Assembly: GCA_038380795.1 (NCBI GenBank)
Contig: CM076268.1
Location: forward strand, 17,550,001-17,614,000
Origin: Pyrocephalus nanus
Taxonomy: Eukaryota; Chordata; Aves; Passeriformes; Tyrannidae
Direction: 5' to 3'
DNA: 64,000 nt
Position numbers and translations under genes: made by a program. Below, piece after piece: positions 1-8,911 of the stretch (position 1 is the stretch's first letter; every line of letters starts with the position of its first letter). The notes below the pieces were generated by a model. That model had not been told where the DNA came from. It worked only from the letters and a program-made list of their open reading frames with translations, and made no database searches.

Positions 1-240
1 TCAACTCGAACAATGCAGAAGTGCCTTAGCATAAGAAGAGATGGTAAAACAGAATTAAGTTTAGCTGGGGAGGTGGAGATTAGGAATTCGATAAAGAAAA
101 TGGGTTAGTTCTGTTAAGAAAAATACTTTGTGTTTAGGCCAAAGTTTTTAATCAAAACTGAAGGGGAATGTGTGTTCTTTGTCCTCAAATTCTCAGCATC
201 TCCATGGGCTCGGGTTTCAAGCTGCTTGCCTGGGATGTGA
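1..240. other. Left flank, nothing recognised
   Basis: This is AT-rich sequence leading into the first CpG-rich segment. I see no coding exon, no recognisable repeat and no poly(A) signal that would mark the end of an upstream gene. By human synteny LIPA would lie to the left on the same strand as CH25H, but nothing here identifies it. Confidence 0.4.
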
Positions 241-361
241 GGAGTTTCAGCGCTGGGGGGCGCTGGTGCGGCCGGGCGGCCGCGGGGGGGCCGCGGGACC
301 CTCCCTCGGAGCCGCCGCCGCTCCGCGATCGGAGCGTCCCGAGCGCCGGCCCCGGGATCAG
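241..361 (+). other. CpG-rich candidate non-coding first exon A
   Basis: The segment from 250 to 360 carries about 20 CpG dinucleotides in 110 bp, in a genome stretch that is otherwise CpG-poor and AT-rich. That is typical of an unmethylated vertebrate promoter. It ends in ATCAG followed by GTGAGT at 362, close to the consensus splice donor on the + strand. Neither strand gives a protein I recognise, so if transcribed it is probably 5' untranslated or non-coding. The transcription start is not visible and the left boundary is only the CpG limit. It could be a first exon of a transcript running toward or across CH25H, or a separate lncRNA promoter. I saw no equally good donor on the minus strand. 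Confidence 0.45.
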
Positions 362-1129
362 GTGAGTCACGGTGTGAGCACCTCGGGCTGACCGGGTGTG
401 CCCAGCATGGTAACGATTCCCTCTAAAACGAGAGCAGGGGCTGCCGCTGCCTTCTTCTGCTCTGGTGACTGTCCTGCTTCCCTCCTACTGGTCCTGAGCG
501 AGGTACCATCCTTCTTCCCCAGCACCCTTTTCCCGCTAGAAGGCTCAGCATGCATTGGGATGTTGCCTTACTTCTGGTACAACAACAATCCTACCATACA
601 GAGGGGAGAAGAGGTGGAAAGAAAAAGGATTTTCCCCTCTGCTGCTGTATTAATTTCATTATGTTGATTCTAGTTTTCTGCTAACTTCTCCTCATTTTCC
701 TACCAACGGCAGTATTTGACTGTTTACCTTATAGCTTGTACCTAACAGTGCAGCCTGGTGTAGGTGCTTGCGTTTTGTGCTCATGTGGAATCTATTTAAG
801 ACCCTTTGTGGGGCCTCATTCCAAACTATGTGCCCTTCAACCTAAACTCTGTAGCAGGAGCCTTGAGCTTTTGAGAGAACCGTTTAGATTCTTGTAACAC
901 ATGGGAAAGTTTGGCAGCATTGTAAGTTGAGTGAAAAAAGCTGAGGTTGCGTTGCTGAATTAGATACGGAAAGGATTTATGTGCAGGTCTTTTCTTCCCG
1001 TTGTACCTTGTGCTGACCAAGAGACTGAAGGGAGCGTAACAGAGATGTGTCACAAGTGCGGTTTGGTGGCTGAGCCAAACGGCTTGGACACGGTTTCTGG
1101 AGGATGAGGGTTTGTGTGGATTCATTCTC
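362..1129. other. Spacer between the two CpG-rich segments
   Basis: This is presumed intron or intergenic sequence. Short open frames occur on both strands but none shows family resemblance, and no repeat is recognised. Confidence 0.4.
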
Positions 1130-1286
1130 CCGAGCGCAGCCGCTTGGTGAGGGGAGGGTCGGGATCCCGGGGAGGGGGAGCCGTGCGGCGGAGCCCATTC
1201 CCTCAGAGCCCATTCCCACGGCGAAGCGGATTCCCGCGGCTCCGGGCTCGGTGCGGACCCGGCTCTGGGCGGCGCCAGCCTCCCAG
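1130..1286 (+). other. CpG-rich candidate non-coding first exon B
   Basis: This is a second GC- and CpG-rich block, most dense between 1135 and 1275. It ends in CCCAG followed by GTAAGT at 1287, an essentially perfect + strand splice donor. Two donor-terminated CpG-rich blocks 0.9 kb apart on the same strand suggest alternative first exons of one rightward transcript. No coding potential is recognised. The nearest possible partners are CH25H itself, through an acceptor upstream of 3421, or a distant exon to the right. The sequence does not decide between them. The left edge is approximate. Confidence 0.45.
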
Positions 1287-3290
1287 GTAAGTGCTGCTCT
1301 CTTGCCCCTTGCTTGGGATTTGTGTTGCAGGATAGACTAGTAACAGGACTGCAGAACTCCGTTATTTTTCCTTAAGGGACCTTAGAATATTTTTCTATGA
1401 CCTAAACTGCAGGCAAAATGCCTATTCTTTAAAATTTAGCTTGTAGGCAGCAATGGTTCTAAAACCTGAGGCTTCACATGGCTGTAGGGATTAGTCAGAG
1501 AATTGTCTTTAAGATGGTTGAGCAATTACTGTCAGTGTCCCTTTAGGCAGATTTGGAATACAGTATAGAATAAATTTAGTCCCTTCATAATTCTAATGAA
1601 ATAGAGAATCACGTATCCCATCTGGGAGAGTTAATTTCTGATTGTAGCTATATAAATCAACAGAAATCACATGACTACTCTCATACTCAGATGATGATTC
1701 TGTTACAAATGCATTTTTCGTGTCCTTACTATGAAATAGAGATCAGGAAAAAATACAGTCAGAAGATTGAAATGAAGCTCCTAGATATAGACTCTCATTT
1801 GTTAGATTGGTGTCTCTTACTGGGTTTTAATTTCACTACAATTAACAGTCTGAATTAATTGAAAAAAACCCCAGTCTCACAACAGCAAAGAATCTAAATT
1901 TATTTCCAAAGTGTTTATGGGGCAGGTAGACCTGTCTCCGACAAAGAAATTCTGATTGCCTGAATAATAGCACAGGTAGTGTTACTGTTTCAGCAAACCC
2001 CTTGAAGCCTAAGGAGAGAGCAAAATCTTCCTTAAGAGCAGAATCTATTGAAGAGAAAATGGTTGAGGCTGAAAGAAAACAAGTGCTAAAAGTTCATACA
2101 TATTCAGAAAAGCTAATTAATGCTACTTAATCATTCTTAATTATTGAGAAGCAAGGAAATTCTGTCTCCCATTTCCCCCCATCAGATTTCTTTTCTGATT
2201 AGCAAAGAACTAAAATCATCTGAACAAGCTAATAAAGTCATCCAGGAAGTTGAGCTCATTTCCAGCAGTAGAATTAATGCTGTACCTATAAAAGAAGTGA
2301 GTTCATAGGAAGCTGATGGCAAGCTTTGTTTCCCTAAGTGTTCAAAGCTTTGTTGTTCTTTTTCTAAAAGCACAAAAGAAGTGATGTCTTAATGGTTAAA
2401 TAAAAACCTCCATCATTTACCCCTAAAATATTTTTAGCAAATTAAAAATGTTGGGAGTCAAGCCTGCTAGCTTTTGTCTCTGATGTGCTTACCTGCGGTC
2501 ACAGGAAGATCCTTTAAAGGATATAGGTCTAATTGGTACACCTTTTAATTGCTTACATTAGTTTGATACTCGTGTAAAGGATGATTTCCGTATCATCTTG
2601 CTCAAAGACCTGTTGAGATATGGACTGAATATTGTAATAATGCAATAATGCTTGTCACTAAGTATCTGTCTTGAAGCATAGTGAGATGTTACCTTGTACT
2701 GTTCTCCAAAGCAGGGAGATATTTTGTTCTTCAAAAGTTATTGGCTCAATTTTGCATCTACTCCAGAATTTTTCCATGTCAAATACAAGTGCATAAAGGA
2801 GAACATGGCCTCAAAATAGGTGGAGACAAGTCACAGCCACCACATTCAGACTGGAAGCATAGTGTAGCTTTCCTTAAGGTTTTGACTAAGCCTGTTGTAT
2901 AACCAAGGGATCATTAAGAAAACCTATATTTGCACACATCCATTACTGACCACACATCCACAAGTCAGACCAGGTGTTTAGGTACCCCACACATCTTAGG
3001 TAGCAGTCACATAAAAAGGAAAAAAAAAAGCTATTTGTATTTCCTTCCCTATAAAGGCAAAAAGATAACGAAGGATGATGACACAGTTTAAAATTCGTAA
3101 GAGACAGCAATTTTTCAAGTGTCTGCACTAAGTGGAGTGGAAAATGTTCCAACGCTCTTCCTTTGAATTCCACTGTTAAGAGTTCTGCACTTCTGCTTGT
3201 GTTTCCTACTTTGTGAGTCTCTTGTAGAGCTCTGTGATTACTTTGACCAGCTGATTCTGCTCTGAGATTGTAATGCATTATATCACCTCT
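1287..3290. other. Sequence between CpG-rich exons and CH25H
   Basis: This AT-rich stretch has no recognised gene or repeat. It would be intronic if exon A or B splices into CH25H. A weak acceptor-like site (a short pyrimidine stretch, then TATACAG) ends at 3298, just upstream of the CH25H core promoter. Open frames up to 111 codons are present on the minus strand near 2943-3278 but show no known motif. Confidence 0.4.
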
Positions 3291-3297
3291 GTATACA

Positions 3298-3312
3298 GGA
3301 AAGGGAACTTCC
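3298..3312 (+). promoter_or_regulatory. ISRE-like / NF-kB-like composite upstream of CH25H
   Basis: Positions 3303-3312 read GGGAACTTCC, which fits the NF-kB pattern GGGRNNYYCC. The overlapping stretch 3298-3310 (GGAAAGGGAACTT) is one base short of an interferon-stimulated response element. The pair lies about 100 bp upstream of the predicted start site. CH25H is known in mammals to be induced by interferon and Toll-like receptor signalling, so the position is plausible. Function is inferred from motif match only. Confidence 0.45.
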
Positions 3313-3353
3313 TCTTTAAAGCGGCGCCTTACTATGTAAGGAGGATTTCTGAT

Positions 3354-3410
3354 GGGGCGGAGCTACTTCTTGAGCAGATAAAGGCTGCGGGATTAACAGC
3401 CCTCTCAGAC
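3354..3410 (+). promoter_or_regulatory. CH25H: CH25H core promoter
   Basis: A GC box (GGGGCGGAGC, 3354-3363) is followed by a TATA-like GATAAAGG at 3377-3384. A TCAGAC initiator-like sequence at 3405-3410 lies about 28 bp further on. A start there would leave a 5' untranslated region of only about 15 nt before the ATG at 3421. The spacing is right for a TATA-driven, inducible gene. The actual start site needs cap data. Confidence 0.5.
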
Positions 3411-3420
3411 TGCGATCAGC

Positions 3421-4245
3421 ATGAACTGCAGCCTGCCAGACGGAGTGCTGCTCCGCTACACGATGGAGGGACAGCGGGACAGGCTGTGCCTACAGTCTCT
3501 TTGGGACTTTGTCACAGCAAAGGAGCCATTGATCAAGTCACCATTTTTTCCAGTGCTGTTTTCTTTTACAGCATACATGGCTTTCTGTCTTCCATATATT
3601 GCACTGGACTTCTTAAGCATTAGACTACCAAACTTGAGAAAATACAAAATCCAGCCACAGAACTATCCAACACTTGGAATGATGGTGCCTTGCATCATTC
3701 AAAGCGTTTATCACCACGTTGTGTTGATCTTCCCAGTGACATTTCTCCATTGGTACTGGAGACCAATGAATCTACCAGTGATTGCTCCAGAGCTGCCTGA
3801 GGTCCTGCTGCAAGTAACAGTTTGCCTGCTGCTATTTGATTTTGAATACTTCCTGTGGCATTTGCTTCATCACAGGGTGCCTTGGCTCTACAAGACCTTC
3901 CACAAGGTGCATCACAAGCATGTGTCGACGTTTGCCCTTACTACACAGTATTCCAGTGTATGGGAGTTACTCTCACTGGGATTTTTTGCTGCTATTAACC
4001 CGCTGCTCCTCAGATGCCATCCTTTGACAGAAATGATCTTCTTCCTTGTAAACATTTTTTTGTCAGTGGAGGACCATTCAGGATATGACCTTCCGTGGTC
4101 AACTCACCGACTTGTACCTTTTGGTTTGTATGGAGGAGCACCCCATCATGATCTCCACCATCTGAAATTCAAATCAAACTACGCTCCTTACTTCACCCAC
4201 TGGGACAAACTCTTCGGGACATTCACCAAGTCACATTCTAATTAA
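3421..4245 (+). CDS. CH25H: Cholesterol 25-hydroxylase, single exon, complete
   Basis: This membrane-bound di-iron oxygenase of the fatty-acid hydroxylase/sterol desaturase superfamily converts cholesterol to 25-hydroxycholesterol in the endoplasmic reticulum. Its product suppresses SREBP processing through INSIG, activates LXR, and is the precursor of 7alpha,25-dihydroxycholesterol, the GPR183 ligand. The protein has 274 residues (human has 272) in one uninterrupted exon, as in mammals. All three histidine boxes are intact: HLLHH at 147-151, HKVHH at 161-165 and HHDLHH at 242-247. The family stretches SVEDHSGY (215-222) and PWSTHRLVPFG (225-235) are present too. Hydrophobic segments lie near 44-66, 87-110, 125-146 and 180-216. 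The Asn-Cys-Ser sequon at residue 2 matches the N-terminal sequon I recall for human CH25H, which supports this start over Met15. Adenine at -3 gives a fair Kozak context. No frameshift or missing catalytic residue is seen. Confidence 0.98.
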   Translation: MNCSLPDGVLLRYTMEGQRDRLCLQSLWDFVTAKEPLIKSPFFPVLFSFTAYMAFCLPYIALDFLSIRLPNLRKYKIQPQNYPTLGMMVPCIIQSVYHHVVLIFPVTFLHWYWRPMNLPVIAPELPEVLLQVTVCLLLFDFEYFLWHLLHHRVPWLYKTFHKVHHKHVSTFALTTQYSSVWELLSLGFFAAINPLLLRCHPLTEMIFFLVNIFLSVEDHSGYDLPWSTHRLVPFGLYGGAPHHDLHHLKFKSNYAPYFTHWDKLFGTFTKSHSN

Positions 4246-4795
4246 GAATGGAAGAACTCTTATTTTTTATAGACTGAACTGGGACATTATTTTTTTAAAG
4301 ACATACAGAAGATTGTATATTTGAATCTGCCTGTTAAAGCAATAGCTATTTATAACAGATCCTCTTAATATATGTGTATTTGTATGTGTACTTGGAGCTG
4401 CCTGTGTTAAATGACTGCAAATGGGGAGGTGAATATCTGTTGCTTGAATTTGAGTCAAAGGTTTAAGGGAAGCATTAAGAGACATTCTCTCTTTTTTTTC
4501 CTTCTTTCAAGCTTTCATAAAGCATGTATCATATTACTGTATGATGTTTTATACATACGCCAGAACAATTATCTTACTGTTGTAGGATGATTTATGATGT
4601 AAACAGAAAAGGTACACATCATGGATTTTTGTAGAGTTTAATCTGCCAGAGCATATTACTGCGCAATGATGTTGTAAAATATTGCTGCCAAACCAGGGTA
4701 GTTGGCTAACTGTGCAATAATTTTCATATTTATATTTTCAACCCTGATGTACTGTCTGTTTTTATTAGAAAATAAATATGGTCATTCTTTTAAAA
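4246..4795 (+). other. CH25H: CH25H 3' untranslated region
   Basis: This AT-rich stretch follows the TAA stop and runs to just past the AATAAA at 4771-4776. It contains three ATTTA pentamers (4348-4352, 4590-4594 and 4728-4732) among U-rich tracts, as seen in short-lived, rapidly induced mRNAs. The 3' end is estimated at 10-25 nt past the hexamer. Instability is an inference. Confidence 0.65.
4771..4776 (+). terminator. CH25H: CH25H polyadenylation signal (AATAAA)
   Basis: This is a canonical hexamer about 525 bp past the stop codon, followed by T-rich sequence (TCATTCTTTT) that can serve as the downstream element. It is the first good AATAAA after the CDS. Confidence 0.75.
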
Positions 4796-4878
4796 TCATA
4801 TTATGTTTCATTTTATTCATTCCTCTATTCATATTAGGAACAGATATGATTCCTTTTGCATAGGTGTAGTTTATTTGA

Positions 4879-5182
4879 ATTCTAGAATTCTAGAATTGTT
4901 TAGGTTGGAAAAGACCTTTAAGATCTAGTCCAACCATTACCCTAACTCTGCCAAGTCCACCACTAAACCATGTCCCTGAGTGCCACATTTACACATTCTT
5001 TAAAAATCTCCAGGGATGGTTAGTGAGCCACTTCCCTGGGCAGCCTGTTCCAATGCTTGACAATGCTTTTGGTGAAGAAATTTTTCTTAATATCCAATCT
5101 AAACCTGCCGTGCCACAACTTGAAGCCATTTCCTCTTGTCCTTTCCCTTGTTACCTGGGAAAAGAGACTGACATCCACTTCA
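4879..5182 (-). mobile_element. CR1 LINE 3' fragment, minus orientation
   Basis: Read on the minus strand, this is the typical 5'-truncated end of an avian CR1 element. The 3' end on the left carries two copies of an 8-bp ATTCTAGA-type terminal repeat (4879-4894). Next comes the conserved 3' UTR block, seen on the + strand as GGTTGGAAAAGACCTTTAAG and then AGTCCAACC. The body contains the familiar CR1 stretch around CTGGGCAGCCTGTTCCAATG. It is about 300 bp, begins about 100 bp after the CH25H poly(A) signal, and keeps no coding capacity. Confidence 0.92.
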
Positions 5183-6966
5183 ATTTCAGAGCTGCAGACT
5201 TTTATTATTAAAATATTGTAATATTATTTCAAAAGTAAACCATTTACTTTTTCTCCAGAGTCATGTTATTTTAAAATAGTTTCTAATTTTGTAGAAATGT
5301 AATATTGAAGAATGCAGTTTAAAAAGCTGTGGTGAAATTTTATTATTACATTTTCGAGAAGCTTGAGTAATTTTCACTAAATTTATGGTGTGAAAGCAAA
5401 ACATTAGGCAGTCCCTAAATAAAAGGGAGCATTGGTCCTTCACAATCACATCAATTAATTGTTACTTGCATGCAAAAACCTACCAAGGAATATAAACAGG
5501 GTTTCTACAAAGTAGATGATTCAACCAGATTTCAGAGGAATAGAATCAAACCTTGCAGGATCCTAAGCCGTAGAACAAAATGACTACATGTTGCTAGAAC
5601 AGAAGATAAAGATGCAGTCTCACAGAAGTCACACTGGAAAAATTAAGCATGAAGAGATAAGCAAGTCTTCAATGTCTCGTTCAGCAGAGATAAACATGGA
5701 CTTCTAATGCCTCCTACGTAACATTCTAATGCTTATAGTCATCTATCCTGTATTACTAATAAACTTCTCAGAGTAACGATGGAAGCAGAGAAAGTGCAAA
5801 TAATGTAGAAAGTGTGTAAAGAACACTTACACATCATCGTCCAAAAATGTCCTTATGCTATGTCTAGAGGGTTGTGTGACCTTTACAGAGGCTGTTTGTT
5901 CAGGAGAAGAGAGAACCCTTAGTATTTCCAATGATGTGAACTTATAAAAGGAACGTCATTTTTGGACACTGTGTCTTTTTGATAACAGGAAATAATTTTC
6001 ATAAGCATCTTCATAAACAGTACAAAATGCTGCAATCTTAGTACTGAACTACTCCCTATGCTCTCTGGATATCATGGAAGAGCAACCTCTCTTTTCCCTG
6101 GTAAGAACATGACACATACTGAGAGCAAAAACTGAGACTTAAAAGAGTACAAAACTGGAATCTTTGCCATTTATCCATTCAGCTGTAAGAAAGAATTCCC
6201 AGTATTTCTGATGATTGTAACCTTAAGTGTTTTTGTGTTTTCTACAAAGAGAGGGAAGTATTCTATCTTTTCTAACAAAAACACGAGGCAAAATACATTT
6301 TCTGATTTCTTTGAGCTGTTCAACCATTTTGAGGTATCCCAAAATTATCCTTTCAGTTCTAGAAATCCCATTTAATTCAGCTTGGCAAATACTGAGCATC
6401 TGATGAGGATAATCTGCGGCTTCAGTGAGTTATACCTTATACCAGATATTGTAACTGTACTTTATAGCAATCTGTTTCATGTGCTATTGACTCTCTAAGT
6501 AAGCAAGGTTAAGGCTAAATGGTACTTTGCTATGTTGCTATAGGAAGCCTATGAGCAAAACCCACAAGAAAGGTTGTAACTGAATCTATGGGGATTATTG
6601 CATTATTCTGCTTTTGTATTAAGCCTAAGAGTTGATATAATAAGTACTTTACTCCTGGAAAGAGTTCTAGTCAGCTGCAGGCAAAACTGTGCTTGCTCTT
6701 ATCAAGTCAAGTGAAATGATAGTCTTGTTTGACATTGACTGCAGCGTAACAGTGCTGAGGAGGATCAAAGTGACAATGGAAGGAGGCCAGGTACTACATG
6801 ATGATCCTGCCTACTCTGCTCTCCCTCACATCCTCAACAGTTGTATGACTCCAGACATGCACCAAGACACCAAGAATGCATTTCCTCAGTTATGGAATTT
6901 CCCCCAGGTTATATCTGTACCTAACCTCTAGCCAAAGGCTCATTATTGCAATAATTCGGGATACTT

Positions 6967-6991
6967 AAAAAAAAAAAAAAAAAAAAAAAAA
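6967..6991 (+). repeat. A25 homopolymer
   Basis: This is an uninterrupted run of 25 A. No recognisable retroposon body precedes it, so it may be a plain simple repeat. Confidence 0.95.
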
Positions 6992-8883
6992 GGTTGTCAA
7001 ATAGAAATTTGACTAATACATGAATATATGTCTGAAATGGCTTTTTTGACTCCCATGCTGAAAATATCTGTACTTCAGCATCATGACAGACATAATTCTA
7101 CCTTGTCCCTATTTCTCTAATGCTTTTGAAGGTAACTTAAGTTCTAAACTCTGAGGGATTGAATCCCTTTTCATATTGTGTATACTTTGAAGTGCTTTCT
7201 GTAACAGTGAACTATAAGTTTAGCTGGGTGTATGAGAAAAACTCATGACCCAAAGAAGACCCAAATAAACATGTAACTTCTAGCCTTTGCAATTCAATGA
7301 AAAGCAAAATGTAGACAAAAACATATACTGAAGATAAAGCAAATAAGAGTTGTTTTTTTTCCTGTTTTCATTGAAAGTTCAGCATATATTGTGCCACGAG
7401 CGTGAGAGGACAGCAAGTTCTGTGTATTGATAGTGCTGAGATTTGAAAAGAGTATTTTACAGATGTTACTTCCTATATTTGCATTTCCCCATGGTCTTTA
7501 CCGCAAGTCTTGACCAGACAAATGGAAAGGCATGACACTCACTTGTAAGGATTTATGTAAGAAAACCAAAACCAACTTTCTCTCTGCTGTTCCAAATTCT
7601 CCGAGCTTCCTTCCTCATTATGATGTGACATGATGTGCCACACAGACTTCCTATCTAATCCGCAGAAAGCTAAACTTGTGGTCATTTGTGAGTAAATGGA
7701 GGATGTTTGCAGAGACCCTTGAAGCTATAAAATGAGATTTTTTTGATGCTGCTATTGTCGACTTTATATCTTAAAATGTAATAAATCTCAAAGAAATAAG
7801 ATTTTTATGCATTTCTCTTTGCAAGTGTGTCTTAGTTCTTAGGCACATGGTTAACTCTTTGTCTGACCTTATGAATTGCAGGAGTTCCCAAATTCTCACT
7901 GGCAATTAGTACTATAATTCTCCTGAAATTCAGGCTGAAATTACCTTTCAAGTGATATCCACTTGGGCAGTTTTGAGATAACAGTATCCGCCACTGCTAA
8001 GGGACAGGTTTTTACTTAGTGGGTGTGTTCTCGGCACCACTGGAAAGTGGACTCCACAGGTGCTTTGGAGTGAGTGTATGATGTTTATAGCCATGCTGAG
8101 TCAATATTCAGCTCTGGCAAAGGCTTGATTCTCCTTCATGTTGAGCAAGTGCAAGTACTTTACTGGGGGAAACCAACACAGTCTACAGTCTGCAAGTATG
8201 ATTTCTTTTGATTTTTTTTTATGTTTTTGAAAAATTGTATCAATAATAGATTTAGTGACTTGGTAATTTTGTGTGTTATCTGCATTAAATGAAAAAATAA
8301 CATCTCTTTGGGCTGTGCTTTCTCTAAATTAGTTTTGAAGTAATTTGTAATGACTGAACACTTAATTGTCATCTGTTGCCCCTTCATATCATTGGAAGGA
8401 GTGAATAACTCTTTGATGTGGTTTTATCTTAGTGGACTGAGCAGTCACTTCAACAGTTTAACCTAATCTTGCTTTCATGCACAAGTATTAAGCTTCTGCA
8501 TTACCTGCCTACATCCATGCAACCCTTTTTGAACCAGTTATGGTTCTGTAGCTGAAACAAATCAGCCGTCTTCGACAGTCTCAAAATATGAACTCCCCCT
8601 AGATTTACTCACAGATTTCCTTGGAGGAGAAACTAATCAGTGTAAACCAACTATCACATTTACTCACATAAACTGCGTCAAAGACGCTGGCATTGTGTGC
8701 TCAAATATTTACACTGGTCCTGCATTGCTCTGTACAATCCAACCTGAAAGGTCTTTGTAAGCACAGTTTGGAGTTGTGTGTACAGAATGGTTTTCTTGTA
8801 AAAGTAACTGCCAAACAATTGTTTTCCAAAACTTAAATGTGTTTCTGATTCATGGAAATTTGAAGTTGCTAGCAGAAAAAAAG

Positions 8884-8911
8884 CCCCAACCCCCCAAACC
8901 AACCAACCAAC
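8884..8911. repeat. C/A-rich tract with CCAA repeats
   Basis: CCCCAACCCCCC is followed by AAACC and three CCAA units. On the minus strand this is G/T-rich and similar to other tracts in the window (see the separate finding). Confidence 0.7.

Noticed and set aside
2943..3278. 111-codon minus-strand open frame just upstream of CH25H
   Set aside because: No family resemblance. It overlaps the likely CH25H regulatory region, and its length is within chance.
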